From the NCBI RefSeq assembly GCF_000219875.1, contig NC_017167.1:1485092-1549091 (forward strand): DNA of 64,000 bases, written 5' to 3'. The notes under the pieces were generated by a model that worked only from the letters and a program-made list of their open reading frames with translations, ran no database searches and was not told the DNA's origin. This stretch comes from Alicyclobacillus acidocaldarius subsp. acidocaldarius Tc-4-1 (GTDB lineage Bacteria; Bacillota; Bacilli; Alicyclobacillales; Alicyclobacillaceae). Position 1 is the first letter of the stretch. Every line of letters begins with the position of its first letter. Shown here one piece after another: positions 43,786-53,268 of the stretch. Position numbers and translations under genes: made by a program.

Positions 43786-45074
43786 TTGCGCAAAGAGAGA
43801 CGCGGGCACCAGAGCACCGTCCTCTTGGCCGCCATGGCAGTGGTGTTCACGCTGGCGCTCGTGATCTACCCGAAGGTAGGGTACGAGGCGGGCATGCAGG
43901 GCCTCCGGGTGTGCTGGGAGATCATCATTCCGTCACTTCTGCCGTTTTTATCGTCTCGGAGTTGCTTCTGGGCCTGGGCGTGGTTCGCGGTTTCGGGGTC
44001 CTCGTCGAACCGCTGATGCAGCCGCTCTTCAGCGTGCCGGGTGTCGGGGCTTTCGCCCTGTCCATGGGGCTCGCCGCCGGCTATCCCATGGACGCCGTGA
44101 TCACGGCGCGATTTCGCCAGACGAACCAGTGCACCCGAATCGAAGGGGAACGACTGTTGGCCTTCACCAACACGGCGGATCCGCTGTTCATGTTCGGGGC
44201 GGTGGCGGTCGGCATGTTCAAATCGCCAGCCCTCGGCGGTCTGTTCGCCCTCGCCCACTACATTTCCTCGTTCCTCGTCGGCGTAGCGTTCAAGTTCTGG
44301 GGACGGCGAGATCCCGACCATCTGAGAGAAGTGAAGGAGCGCGAAGAGGTGAGGCCGAAGGGCAACCTGTTCGCCCGCGCATACCGGGAGATGCTCACGG
44401 CACGCGAGGAAGACGGTCGCCCCTTCGGGAAATTGCTCGGCAATGCGGTGAGTGAATCGGTCCAGACCATCCTCATGATCTCCGGGTTCATCGTGTTCTT
44501 TGCCGTCGTGATCGAAATCCTCGAAGTGAGCGGCATCATGGCGTTCCTGGGATGGCCCCTGATGGAAATCTACCGGCTACTCGGCATTCACACGGGGCTG
44601 GTTCAGCCGACGCTTGCAGGCGTACTCGAGCTGGACATTGGCAGCGCTCAGACGGCGGCGGTACCCGCGCCGCTCATTCAGAAGCTCGCGCTCGTAAGCG
44701 GCATTATCGCTTGGAGTGGCCTCAGCGTCCACGCGCAGGTCGCAAGTGTGCTGACGCATACCGACATCCGCATGCGCCCATACTTTCTGGCGCGCTTTCT
44801 GCACGCTTCCTTGGCGGCGCTCTTGACCGTCGTCCTGTACGGGATGGGTGTGGGAAGAACCGCCCAAGGCGCGCTGGCAAGCGTGACACGTCACCTTCCC
44901 ATGATGTCCTCCGTAAGCGAACAGGAGGGTTTTTGGACGACCTTCACTCACGCGATGTCGAACAGTTTCGAGTTGTGGCTCGGCATCTGCGCGGCCCTCA
45001 CCGTTTTGTCTGCCGGCGTGCTGCTGCTCCGGAGGATTCGAATCGTCGCGTTCTTCGTTCGCTCGCAAGGATGA
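43786..45074 (+). pseudogene. ylbJ: Sporulation integral membrane protein YlbJ, one frameshift
   Basis: Two frames combine into one YlbJ of about 429 residues. The first part, from TTG 43786 (AAAGGAGGGAAG upstream), reads LLAAMAVVFTLALVIYPKVGYEAG to PSLLPF. The rest, in another frame, reads IVSELLLGLGVVRGFGVLVEP to the stop at 45074. The break is at a run of five T (43945-43949), and one extra T gives the continuous LLPFFIVSEL. Many hydrophobic segments are present. GYPMDAVITARF and GVLELDIGSAQTAA are nucleoside-transporter-fold-like motifs of the family, which is needed for spore cortex formation in Bacillus. A sequencing error is likely, but true inactivation or slippage is possible. Confidence 0.85.
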
Positions 45075-45087
45075 AACCAGACCACGC

Positions 45088-45126
45088 AAGACGGCCAGGT
45101 ATCGCAGTGCGATACCTGGCCGTCTT
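45088..45126. terminator. Perfect 39-base palindrome terminator between ylbJ and uppP
   Basis: 19-bp arms starting AAGACGGCCAGG form an uninterrupted hairpin around a single central G. On the + strand it ends in TCTTTTCC, 14 bases after the ylbJ stop. The convergent uppP gene ends 21 bases beyond it, so it can serve both. Confidence 0.85.
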
Positions 45127-45146
45127 TTCCAAGCCCTAAACGGCAG

Positions 45147-45950
45147 TCATGCGAGAGGGGGAAAGAAACGATGTTGGATCAGCTGATCGAACAAAATCCA
45201 TGCCGAAAGCGCGAACGCGTACACCGCGAACCAACGCATTCTCGCGCGGGCGACCAACGCCTTCGTCCACCGCACTGACAGGTACCCCGTGGCGAGCGCC
45301 GCCAACATGCCAGCAAGCATCGGCCCGGACGACAGAGCCGCCGACCCGTGGGCCTCGACGAGGTCGTCGAGCTTGACAAGAACGCCGCCCAAAATCGCCG
45401 GGATGGACAAGAGGAACGAAAACCGCGTCGCTGCCTCCCGGTTCAGCCCTCGCCAAAGCCCCCCGGCGATGGTCAGACCGGAGCGCGACAGCGCCGGCAG
45501 AATGGCAGCGCCCTGAAGCGCCCCAATCCAAAGGCTGTCTGCGGCCGTCATCGTGGTCTCGTTCTTGGGGCCCGCGTCGACGGCGTCCATCCACCACAGA
45601 ATGATGCCTGTCAGCAAGAATTCGAGGCCGATGGTCGCGCCCGATGCAAAGAGATCATCGAACCACTCCTCGAACAGTCCGCCAATCACGGCTGTCGGCA
45701 AGAGCGCCAGTACGAGCATCCACGTCTCTCGGGCCTTCGGATGTTGAATGAGCCAGCGGACCTCCTTGCGCATGGCGTACAGGACCGCCATCAACGTCCC
45801 CACGTGAAGCATGAGGACAAACGCTGTGTTGTGATCGACGTCGACGTGAAGCAACTTCTCCAAGAGAACGATGTGGCCTGAGCTCGAGATGGGCAAAAAT
45901 TCGGTCAGCCCTTGCACGGCTCCAAAGAGCACCGCATCTCCGTATGTCAT
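45147..45950 (-). CDS. uppP: Undecaprenyl-diphosphatase (UppP/BacA)
   Basis: A 267-residue membrane enzyme with the family motifs QGLTEFLPISSSGH near residue 12 (Glu and SSSGH are catalytic) and LPALSRSGLTIAGGL near residue 150 (PGxSRSG-type, here PALSRSG). It recycles undecaprenyl pyrophosphate to the monophosphate and gives bacitracin tolerance. ATG 45950 follows GAAGGAG. It is convergent with ylbJ and divergent from the YkvI-type gene. Confidence 0.94.
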   Translation of the reverse strand: MTYGDAVLFGAVQGLTEFLPISSSGHIVLLEKLLHVDVDHNTAFVLMLHVGTLMAVLYAMRKEVRWLIQHPKARETWMLVLALLPTAVIGGLFEEWFDDLFASGATIGLEFLLTGIILWWMDAVDAGPKNETTMTAADSLWIGALQGAAILPALSRSGLTIAGGLWRGLNREAATRFSFLLSIPAILGGVLVKLDDLVEAHGSAALSSGPMLAGMLAALATGYLSVRWTKALVARARMRWFAVYAFALSAWILFDQLIQHRFFPPLA

Positions 45951-46121
45951 CTCGTGTTCTCCTTCATCACCCAACCTCCCTCCCGCAGACGCGCCATGGG
46001 CTTGACCCCCCTAAATATCTATGGACAGGCGCACCAGAACATGTCCGTGCTTTGCAGCATGTCTGCAAGATGATTTCCATACCATGTAGCGACAAGAACA
46101 ACGTGGCGAGGAGGAACGAGC

Positions 46122-47168
46122 GTGAAGGCTGTGAAACTCGCCTTGCAGATTGCCGCGGTTTACATCGGCACGGTGGTGGGAGCAGGATTCGCGTCCGGCC
46201 AGGAAGTCTATCAATTCTTTGGCCGATTCGGGGGGGGGGGATTTGTCGGGATTGGCATCGCCACGTGTCTGTTCGCGTGGTGGGGATACCGTTTGCTGAT
46301 GCTTGGGGCGGAATGTCAAGCCGCGTCGTTCCAAGACCTCACAGCCCATGCGCTGTCGCCGTGGCTCGCGCGCGGGGTCAACGCGCTCGTCATCGCGATG
46401 TTGTTTGGCACCACGGCGGCCATGCTGGCCGGCACGGGCGCGCTCTTTCGCGAACAACTCCATCTGCCTTACGCGCTCGGCGTGCTCTGCGCGATGGCCG
46501 TGGCCGCCGTCACGACGTCCTTCGGTATCCGCGGCTTGTTTGGCGCCAACACGGCGATTGTTCCGGTGCTCTGTCTCTTCGCCGCCGGATTGGCGCTGGT
46601 CAACCTGGGCAATCCGGCGAAGCGCTGGGCCATTTTTCACCCGCTCGCTGCGTCTGGCTCCCTCGGAGCGGCCCTGCTCTCTGCGCTGGTCTACGCCGCG
46701 ATGAACGTCGGCCTGTCGATTGGGGTGCTCGTGCCGCTCGGTGGACGAATCCGGCAACCTGACGCGCTCCGGAATGGCGCCATCCTCGGTGCGCTAGGAC
46801 TTGGCGCCTTGCTCGCTTCCGTGGCCGTGACCCTATTTGCGCATGCTCCGGACGCCTATCAATACGCCGTGCCCATGGGCCGCATCGCCGCCACCTATCC
46901 GCGCGCCGTATCCGTGATGTTTATCGCGGTCCTCTTTGGGGAAATCTATTCCACACTTGTCGGCAATCTGTACGGCCTGCTCGGCGAACGGCCCACGACG
47001 CGGACGAAACGATTCGCCGCAGCGGGCATGGTGCTGTGTGCCTGCGCCGTTTTCACGGCGTTTGGTTTTCGAGCGATTGTTCAGTATGGGTACACGGCGT
47101 TCGGCTGGATCGCATTGTGGCTTCTCACGGTTTTGACGATAGCGCGCGGCCCGTTGAAGACCCCGTGA
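46122..47168 (+). CDS. YkvI-type membrane transporter
   Basis: A 348-residue protein with about ten membrane segments. The N-terminal IAAVYIGTVVGAGFASGQEV is the YkvI signature (first-helix GAGFASGQE), as in LeuT-fold amino-acid transporters. GTG 46122 follows GAGGAGGAACG. It contains an 11-G run at 46230 encoding FGGGG, where the frame continues correctly. The substrate is unknown. It is followed by the YitT-type gene on the same strand 55 bases downstream, possibly an operon. Confidence 0.85.
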   Translation: MKAVKLALQIAAVYIGTVVGAGFASGQEVYQFFGRFGGGGFVGIGIATCLFAWWGYRLLMLGAECQAASFQDLTAHALSPWLARGVNALVIAMLFGTTAAMLAGTGALFREQLHLPYALGVLCAMAVAAVTTSFGIRGLFGANTAIVPVLCLFAAGLALVNLGNPAKRWAIFHPLAASGSLGAALLSALVYAAMNVGLSIGVLVPLGGRIRQPDALRNGAILGALGLGALLASVAVTLFAHAPDAYQYAVPMGRIAATYPRAVSVMFIAVLFGEIYSTLVGNLYGLLGERPTTRTKRFAAAGMVLCACAVFTAFGFRAIVQYGYTAFGWIALWLLTVLTIARGPLKTP

Positions 47169-47223
47169 TTTCGCCCGTATAATGGCTCGTAGTACCAGTG
47201 AAGCGGCAAGGGAGTCACTCCTG

Positions 47224-48102
47224 ATGAAAACATTCGAACGCGGAATCCAGTGGGGCGCCATCGCAGTGGGCGCCCTCATCTACGCCCTCGGACTGAACGG
47301 ATTTCTGGTCGCCAATCACTTGGCCGAAGGCGGTTTTGTGGGCATCTCGCTGCTCTTGTTGTACAAGCTGCACGTGCCCATCGGCGTCTCCTTTTTCATT
47401 CTGAACATCCCGCTTCTCGTCGTGGCGTGGAGGCAATTCGGCCACGAGTTTGTCCTGAAGACGGCGGCGGGGGTCGCAGGCGTGTCTGCCTTCAGCGAAA
47501 TCACCCAACCTGTTCGGATTCCGCTGCACGATCCCCTGCTGGCCGCACTCTATGCCGGCGTGATCACCGGCATCGGGCTTGGGCTCATCTTCCGGGCGGG
47601 CGGCACCACAGGTGGATCCGACATCATCGCGCGCCTGCTTAGGCACCACCGGGGAATTGGCATGGGACAGACGCTCTTCGCCATTGACTTCGTCGTGATC
47701 CTCTCGGTGATGATGCTGATTGGCAAGGAGGTGGCCATGTATTCGCTCGTGGCCCTCTTTGTGGCGAGTCGCGTGATTGACTTCGTCATTGAAGGCGCCT
47801 CGAGCGGCCGGGCGATGATGATTGTCTCCGACCACCATCACGACATCATCGAGGCTATCCATCGCGAGCTCGATCGCGGCACCACGCTGTTGCAGGCGCG
47901 CGGCGGTTACACAGGGACCAGCCGGGAAGTGATTTACTGCGTAGTCTCGAGAGACGAGGTGTCGCGCGTGCAGCGCATCATCGAGAGCATCGACCCGCAC
48001 GCGTTCGTCACGGTCAACCCGGTCCACGAAGTCCTCGGGGAAGGCTTCACCTTCGATGGCGAGGCGAGCTCGTCGGGCAGGCGGCGCAAAAAATGGCTGT
48101 GA
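47224..48102 (+). CDS. YitT family membrane protein (DUF161/DUF2179)
   Basis: A 292-residue protein. Five or six membrane segments with GGFVGISLLLLYKLHVPIG and RAGGTTGGSDIIARLL (each shown in part) are typical of the YitT membrane domain. A C-terminal cytoplasmic DUF2179 domain (about residues 205-270) contains AIHRELDRGTTLLQARGGYTG (part RGTTLLQARGGYTG). ATG 47224 has AAGGGAG about ten bases upstream. Function is unknown. Transport is often assumed for this family. Confidence 0.9.
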   Translation: MKTFERGIQWGAIAVGALIYALGLNGFLVANHLAEGGFVGISLLLLYKLHVPIGVSFFILNIPLLVVAWRQFGHEFVLKTAAGVAGVSAFSEITQPVRIPLHDPLLAALYAGVITGIGLGLIFRAGGTTGGSDIIARLLRHHRGIGMGQTLFAIDFVVILSVMMLIGKEVAMYSLVALFVASRVIDFVIEGASSGRAMMIVSDHHHDIIEAIHRELDRGTTLLQARGGYTGTSREVIYCVVSRDEVSRVQRIIESIDPHAFVTVNPVHEVLGEGFTFDGEASSSGRRRKKWL

Positions 48103-48135
48103 GGCTCGCGGCCACACAGCCAACACCGACGCAGG

Positions 48136-48708
48136 TCAGGCGGGAGAGTCTTCGAGGAATTCGCCGCGATCGAACTGGATGAGCCGTTCGCTCGCCGCGA
48201 GAAAGGCGCGCTTGTCTCCCGCGTCCAGCGCCGCGTCGACCGCCCGCATGAGTTGTTCACGCCGGTACGCCCGCAGCGCCTGCTCGATGACGAGGTCCGC
48301 CTGGACGGACAGCATCTCCCGGATGGCAGGGTCCAAATCCGGCCGCGCAGGTTCTTCGAGGACCGAGGCGAATTCGGGGCAGGTGCTTCGGTCTTTAAAG
48401 AACAGCCCCACGTAGATGTCCTCGTCCGGGTGCTGATACAAGTCCATAAACGCCTGCTCGACATCGGTGGTCACCGGCTTGTTGCGCCGATAGTACCGAA
48501 ACGGCGCGACGTGCACGCAGGTAGTCGACACCACGATGACGCGCGAAAATTGGCGGAAATTGTCTACAAAGTGAACGCGCTCGAGGATGTTTTCGCGCGA
48601 CATCATGTAGCGCAGCAACATCTCGGCTTCACGGCTCTGCAATCGGTAGTTGGCTAGAAACCAGCGCAGGAAATGCTTCTTCTCAGCGACGCTCACGGTG
48701 GTTCCCAT
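48136..48708 (-). CDS. ypiB: UPF0302 family protein YpiB
   Basis: A 190-residue soluble protein. VAEKKHFLRWFLANYRLQSRE at the N-terminus and VHFVDNFR are close to YpiB (KKEFLRWFL...VHFV). ATG 48708 is taken because GGAGG lies at better spacing than for ATG 48714. A TACAAT -10 is on the minus strand near 48783-48788. In Bacillus ypiB follows ypiA after the trp-tyrA-aroE run. Here it follows a different 467-residue gene. Function unknown. Confidence 0.9.
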   Translation of the reverse strand: MGTTVSVAEKKHFLRWFLANYRLQSREAEMLLRYMMSRENILERVHFVDNFRQFSRVIVVSTTCVHVAPFRYYRRNKPVTTDVEQAFMDLYQHPDEDIYVGLFFKDRSTCPEFASVLEEPARPDLDPAIREMLSVQADLVIEQALRAYRREQLMRAVDAALDAGDKRAFLAASERLIQFDRGEFLEDSPA

Positions 48709-48841
48709 AGCCATTCTCCTCCCTGCTTCCCGAGGTCTCGGAAGCGTCCAGCGAGCATCCGCAAGTTTCGAATTGTGTGTTCATTGTATTCTGTGAACGA
48801 GCTCGCTTTTCCTGCACCCGGTGTGTTTTCCGTTCTGGACT

Positions 48842-50245
48842 CTACGCCCACGACTCACCCGGCTTTGCACGTTCGGACTCAGCCAGGGTCTCTCCGCGCG
48901 CGGCAGCGACCCAACGAGCGAGCATCCGCTCGACATTTTGCGGGATGCCGTACAGCGAGTGCCGGATTACGAAGGCGCGCCACGCGTCGAAGTCGTGACC
49001 TTCCTCTAAACCACGCGCGATGGTGTGCGCCAGGACTCGGTAGGCGCGGACCCCGTCGGACGGAATCCGTTCCACAAACGGAGCGATGGTTTCCTCCAGG
49101 CGCGGATCGGGCGACACGACGACCAGTTCGAAATTGGGCTGCACGACGAGCGCCGGCCGGCGTTCGGTCAGGTCGGCGGTCGACTCCGCGTCGCCTTGTG
49201 ATAATAATTCTTGACCGAGTTCGGTCGTTTGAAACCACTGCGGAGGAGATTCTGGCCCATCAGAACCAATTCTGGCGACACCCAGGTGAACGAGCATTTT
49301 GACGATCCGCGTTCGCCAAACGTCCTCGGTCGAATCGTAATAAAACGCGTTCAGAAAGGGGAGGCACAACTCGTACAGCGAAGCCAGGTGGAGCCAGTCC
49401 CCACCCAGGCGGCGGATGAGCCGCAATACGTCGGCCAAGCGAGGAATGGGCCCCCGATAGCTCGCGACGTAGTGGCGAAGGAAACGCCGCAACTTCACCA
49501 TCGTCAGGCGCGACTTCCACGCCATCCAGCGCACCTCGTCAACTTCCACCTGGCCATCCTGCTCGACGATCACGCCCTCGTCACAGGCGAAGTCGTAGAT
49601 CAGCGCGAGACGGTCCGGGTATGCGAACGTACGCTTGCCGTATCCGAACCTCCATCGCGGCAGCTCGAGCGACTCCTCCACTTCGAACAGCTGCATCAGT
49701 TGCTCGACGTTTCGTTTGTACATGGCACCGGTGGTGGTGAGGCGGACGTCGTGATCGCGCACGTAGGCGACGAGCGTCTCGAGATCGGTCAGGATGGCGT
49801 CCTCCTCGTCGCGCACATAAGTCGGATCATCCAGGCGCTTCGCGACCTGCGCGCGCCATCCCGCCACGTAATGGGCATGACACGCCTCTTGAACATCGAT
49901 AGGCACAACCAGCGGAAATTTCGTTCCAGGATCCGGATGAACGTACAACCACCCGGCTCCGAGCGCGCGTTCGGTGGCCTCGTCGCCATAAGGAGCGAGG
50001 AGAGACGACATCTCCTCGCGCGCGAAAGCGTGACGAGGCTGCAGCACGATCCGCCTCATGGCCGCATCCCACTCCGTACACCATCGGTGAACCATGGTTT
50101 GGCGTATGTCGGGATCCAACCACGCCTCCAGGATCGATTGTAGAAGGTCGAGCTTCGAGTACGGGATACAGGCGACTTGAAGCGATCTTGCAATCCGTTG
50201 GAGCGTGGGGACGGACGCGTGGTTCAGGCATTCGTTCAGGCGCAT
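48842..50245 (-). CDS. Helicase_C_3 (XPB/Ssl2-associated) domain protein, no helicase core
   Basis: A 467-residue soluble protein starting at ATG 50245 (GGAGGGAAG upstream). The C-terminal part, RRPALVVQPNFELVVVSPDPRL to DGVRAYRVLAH (parts LVVQPNFELVVV and GVRAYRV), resembles the helicase-associated Helicase_C_3 domain found in XPB-like proteins. No Walker A or DEAH motif is present. The N-terminal region SVPTLQRIARSLQV looks like a SAP-like or helix-turn-helix segment. It lies between the tyrA terminator and ypiB. DNA binding is a guess, and I assign no function. Confidence 0.6.
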   Translation of the reverse strand: MRLNECLNHASVPTLQRIARSLQVACIPYSKLDLLQSILEAWLDPDIRQTMVHRWCTEWDAAMRRIVLQPRHAFAREEMSSLLAPYGDEATERALGAGWLYVHPDPGTKFPLVVPIDVQEACHAHYVAGWRAQVAKRLDDPTYVRDEEDAILTDLETLVAYVRDHDVRLTTTGAMYKRNVEQLMQLFEVEESLELPRWRFGYGKRTFAYPDRLALIYDFACDEGVIVEQDGQVEVDEVRWMAWKSRLTMVKLRRFLRHYVASYRGPIPRLADVLRLIRRLGGDWLHLASLYELCLPFLNAFYYDSTEDVWRTRIVKMLVHLGVARIGSDGPESPPQWFQTTELGQELLSQGDAESTADLTERRPALVVQPNFELVVVSPDPRLEETIAPFVERIPSDGVRAYRVLAHTIARGLEEGHDFDAWRAFVIRHSLYGIPQNVERMLARWVAAARGETLAESERAKPGESWA

Positions 50246-50346
50246 GCGGCTTCCCTCCGCACCGTTTTCGCCTAGCATGCCCAGAGACATGAAATCTTAT
50301 CCTCATCAACATCTTTTTAGAACACCCTGCTGCTCGGCTAACCGGC

Positions 50347-50383
50347 AAAATAAAAAGAGGGAACTCGCACGCGGCGAATTCCC
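50347..50383 (-). terminator. Strong terminator after tyrA
   Basis: On the minus strand GGGAATTCGC and GCGAGTTCCC pair (one G-T) around a 5-base loop, followed by TCTTTTTATTTT. It lies about 110 bases after the tyrA stop and ends the aromatic amino acid operon. Confidence 0.88.
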
Positions 50384-50496
50384 AACACAGGAGATTCTGC
50401 TAGGAGTGGAGAGAAATCAGAACATAACACCCTTCGACTTGAATCATACACCGCTCTGTAAACGCTGTCAATACCACATCTGCTCCGATTTTCAGA

Positions 50497-51342
50497 TTAC
50501 TCCGTGTTTCTCGCCTCGTCCGCTCGTTCGCGCCGCCGCTTCGCCTCTTCCAGCAGAATTTTGACCTCCGAAGGGTCCCCTCGCTCGAGCGCTGTGCGGA
50601 AGGAACGGGCTACCGCTTCAAAACGTTGCAGCCAGGCGATGACGTGATGGCGATTGGCGCCTAGCGTCTGAATCCAGAACTCCGAAGGCGAGGACGCTAA
50701 TCGCGTCACATCCCAAAAGGCGGGACCTGCGATTTCGGCGATGGCCGCCGGATCTGTCTCCGCGGCAAGTACCGCGCACTGGCTCGCGAGATGAATGCCG
50801 TGGCTCGCGTCAGCCATCAGCCGGTCGTGATCTTCGGCATCTGGAACGCGAACGACGCGGGCGCCGAGGCGGCCAACGAGTTCCTCGACCTCCCCGGGCG
50901 GACGATGTGTCTCGAGAAAAATCCAGGGCCTTCCTTCGAACAAGGAGTCGTCCGCACCGAGCGGTCCCGCCTGCGCCTTGCCCGCCATCGGATGGGACGG
51001 GATGCCACGCGATCCGGCGAGGACCCGATCCATCGCCTCCACCATCGGGCCCTTGACGCTACAGACGTCCATCACCCACGAGGCTTTGCCGCGCACGCGC
51101 GGAAGCAGATGGATGGCGGCTTCGACCGGCACGGCAAGCACGGCGAGATCGTAATCCGAGGGCGCGCTCTCGAGCGCGTGCCACACGTGGCGAAATGCGC
51201 GGAGTCCTGCGGCCTGATCGCGATAGATGGGGTTGACCTCCATGGCATCGATCTCAAGATGCGGCAACCGACGAGAAAGGGCGAGGCCCATCGACCCGCC
51301 GATGAGTCCCGCCCCCACGATGAGCACGCGTTTCAACGCCAT
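50497..51342 (-). CDS. tyrA: Prephenate dehydrogenase
   Basis: A 281-residue enzyme. NAD-binding VGAGLIGGSMGLAL is near residue 8, VMDVCSVKGPM near 88, and the catalytic His region SHPMAGKAQAG near 115. It makes 4-hydroxyphenylpyruvate from prephenate for tyrosine. It lacks the C-terminal ACT domain of Bacillus TyrA (about 371 residues), so feedback control must differ. Starting 6 bases after the DAHP synthase gene, it is the last gene of the supra-operon. The hisC and aroE genes found beside it in Bacillus are absent. Confidence 0.93.
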   Translation of the reverse strand: MALKRVLIVGAGLIGGSMGLALSRRLPHLEIDAMEVNPIYRDQAAGLRAFRHVWHALESAPSDYDLAVLAVPVEAAIHLLPRVRGKASWVMDVCSVKGPMVEAMDRVLAGSRGIPSHPMAGKAQAGPLGADDSLFEGRPWIFLETHRPPGEVEELVGRLGARVVRVPDAEDHDRLMADASHGIHLASQCAVLAAETDPAAIAEIAGPAFWDVTRLASSPSEFWIQTLGANRHHVIAWLQRFEAVARSFRTALERGDPSEVKILLEEAKRRRERADEARNTE

Positions 51343-51348
51343 GGCCTC

Positions 51349-52380
51349 TCACACCAAGCTGGCAGCGGGCTCAAACGTCTTCATTAGCTGATGGATGGCC
51401 CGCACCTGGTGCGCCAGTTGATCGAATTCCTCGAGCGTGATGGTCTGGTTGCCGTCCGACCACGCCTGGGTCGGATCCTTGTGCACCTCGACGATCACGC
51501 CGTGTGCGCCTGCCGCGATCCCCGCCCTCGCCATGTCCGTTACGTAGCGAGCGTGACCCACGCCGTGTGACGGGTCCACAAGAACTGGTAGATGAGACAA
51601 GTGCTTCACTACGGGCACGGCGTTCAGGTCCAGCGTGTTGCGCGTGTACGTCTCAAACGTCCGGATCCCGCGCTCACAGAGAATGACATTCGGGTTTCCC
51701 TCGGCCATGATGTATTCGGCCGACATGAGCCACTCTTCGATGGTGTTGGAAAAGCCACGCTTCAGCAACACCGGCTTGCCAGTCCGGCCCACGGCCTTGA
51801 GGAGTGGGAAGTTTTGCATGTTGCGTGCGCCGATCTGAAGAACGTCGACGTACTCGGCCACGAGCGGCACTAGGCCCGGCTCCATGACCTCCGACACGAT
51901 GGCAAGCCCCGTTTGTTCACGTGCGTCCGCCAGGTACTTCAGGCCTTCTTCGCCGAGCCCTTGGAACGAGTACGGGGACGATCTCGGCTTGAACGCGCCT
52001 CCTCGCAACATGTGGGCCCCACTTCGCTTGATAGCGCGCGCAATCTCCAGCAGCCCTTCGCGCGTCTCCACGGAACACGGACCCGCGATGAGCGTCGGCT
52101 CCGGCCCGCCGACGACGTGTCCGCGGATCTCAATCCGGGTGTCGTCGGGATGGAAGGGGCGGCTCGCGAGCTTGAACGGATAGCTCACCGCCACCAACTT
52201 CTCCACGCCCGGCAACGTCTCGATGCCGAGCTCATACACCTTCTCCTTCGCGCCGATCACGCCGATGACGGTCGTTTCCACGCCGACCGACAGATGGACC
52301 CCAAGTCCTTTGCTCTTGAGCAACTCCATCACGCGATCGATGTCCGACTGCGACGCGCCCTCCTTCATGACGACGATCAT
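51349..52380 (-). CDS. aroF: 3-deoxy-7-phosphoheptulonate synthase (DAHP synthase)
   Basis: A 343-residue type I-beta (AroG-like) DAHP synthase with a ferredoxin-like N-terminal domain (about residues 1-70, MIVVMKEGASQSDIDRV) and a barrel with LIAGPCSVE, LRGGAFKPRSSPYSF and VDPSHGVGHARYV. It condenses PEP and erythrose-4-phosphate, the first shikimate step. The N-terminal domain is the site of feedback control in this class. ATG 52380 follows GGAGGAG. Its location between trpA and tyrA differs from Bacillus subtilis, where this enzyme is encoded elsewhere (aroA). Confidence 0.95.
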   Translation of the reverse strand: MIVVMKEGASQSDIDRVMELLKSKGLGVHLSVGVETTVIGVIGAKEKVYELGIETLPGVEKLVAVSYPFKLASRPFHPDDTRIEIRGHVVGGPEPTLIAGPCSVETREGLLEIARAIKRSGAHMLRGGAFKPRSSPYSFQGLGEEGLKYLADAREQTGLAIVSEVMEPGLVPLVAEYVDVLQIGARNMQNFPLLKAVGRTGKPVLLKRGFSNTIEEWLMSAEYIMAEGNPNVILCERGIRTFETYTRNTLDLNAVPVVKHLSHLPVLVDPSHGVGHARYVTDMARAGIAAGAHGVIVEVHKDPTQAWSDGNQTITLEEFDQLAHQVRAIHQLMKTFEPAASLV

Positions 52381-52464
52381 GGTTTCTCTCTCCTCCAAGC
52401 ATTCTTTTGTACCCTTCAAATGATTTGAAAAGTCTATCACAATCGGCGAAAGAGGACAATCCCG

Positions 52465-53268
52465 TCAGCGCGGAAGGGTGGACTCCATCGCCGCTTGTTT
52501 GAGCTGTTCGGTGAACGAGCGCACCGCTTGGACGGGATCGCGCTGCTCCTCGAGCGCGTCGCCGATGCGCCGCACGTAGGCACTGCCCACAATCACGCCG
52601 TCCGCGAATTCCGCGATCTCGCGCACGTGCTCGGGGCGGCTCACGCCAAATCCCACGCAGGCAGGCAGATCAGTGTGCTTGCGGACGAGACGAACGAGCC
52701 CGCGCACCTGCCGCGACACCTGCTGGCGCTCGCCCGTCACGCCGAGCGACGAGACGCAGTACACAAAGCCTCGCGCCGCTCGGACAATCGCGCTCACTCG
52801 CTCCTCTCCCGACGTCGGCGCGACGAGCGGGATGAACTGAATGCCATGCGCCTCGGCCGCGGCCGCCACCTCTCCCGCCTCCTCAAGCGGCACGTCTGGA
52901 ACAATGACACCATCCCCGCCGGCAGCCGCGAGTTCGCTGAAAAAGCGCTCCGCTCCATACTGGATAAGGGGATTGACGTACGTGAACGCGACGAGAGGCT
53001 TCGGCGATTGCGCCCGAACGTCGTGCACCAAGCGAAGGCAGTCTACGAGGCGCGTGCCTTTCTTCAGACTACGTACCGCGGCCGCCTGAATGACTGGGCC
53101 GTCGGCCAACGGATCGGAATACGGAAAACCGATTTCGAGCATGTCCGCCCCGGCATCCAAAATGGCGCTCGCAATCTGGAGAGAGCGCTCGTAGTCCGGA
53201 TCGCCCGCTACGATGAAGGGAATGAGCAGTTTATGACCGGTTCGAAATGCCTCACGGATGCGATCCAT
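52465..53268 (-). CDS. trpA: Tryptophan synthase alpha subunit
   Basis: A 267-residue TIM barrel. [18 protein letters not shown] (catalytic Glu) is near residue 45, YVNPLIQYG and [10 protein letters not shown] (catalytic Asp region) follow, and [11 protein letters not shown] is the phosphate end. It cleaves indole-3-glycerol phosphate to indole. ATG 53268 lies nine bases after GGGAG and overlaps the end of trpB by 17 bases. ATG 53277 is a less well spaced alternative. Confidence 0.96.
   Translation of the reverse strand: MDRIREAFRTGHKLLIPFIVAGDPDYERSLQIASAILDAGADMLEIGFPYSDPLADGPVIQAAAVRSLKKGTRLVDCLRLVHDVRAQSPKPLVAFTYVNPLIQYGAERFFSELAAAGGDGVIVPDVPLEEAGEVAAAAEAHGIQFIPLVAPTSGEERVSAIVRAARGFVYCVSSLGVTGERQQVSRQVRGLVRLVRKHTDLPACVGFGVSRPEHVREIAEFADGVIVGSAYVRRIGDALEEQRDPVQAVRSFTEQLKQAAMESTLPR

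Noticed and set aside
46230-46240. Run of 11 G in the YkvI-type gene, suspected frameshift
   Set aside because: The reading frame continues with family-typical sequence (FGGGGFVG) on both sides, so the count is consistent.
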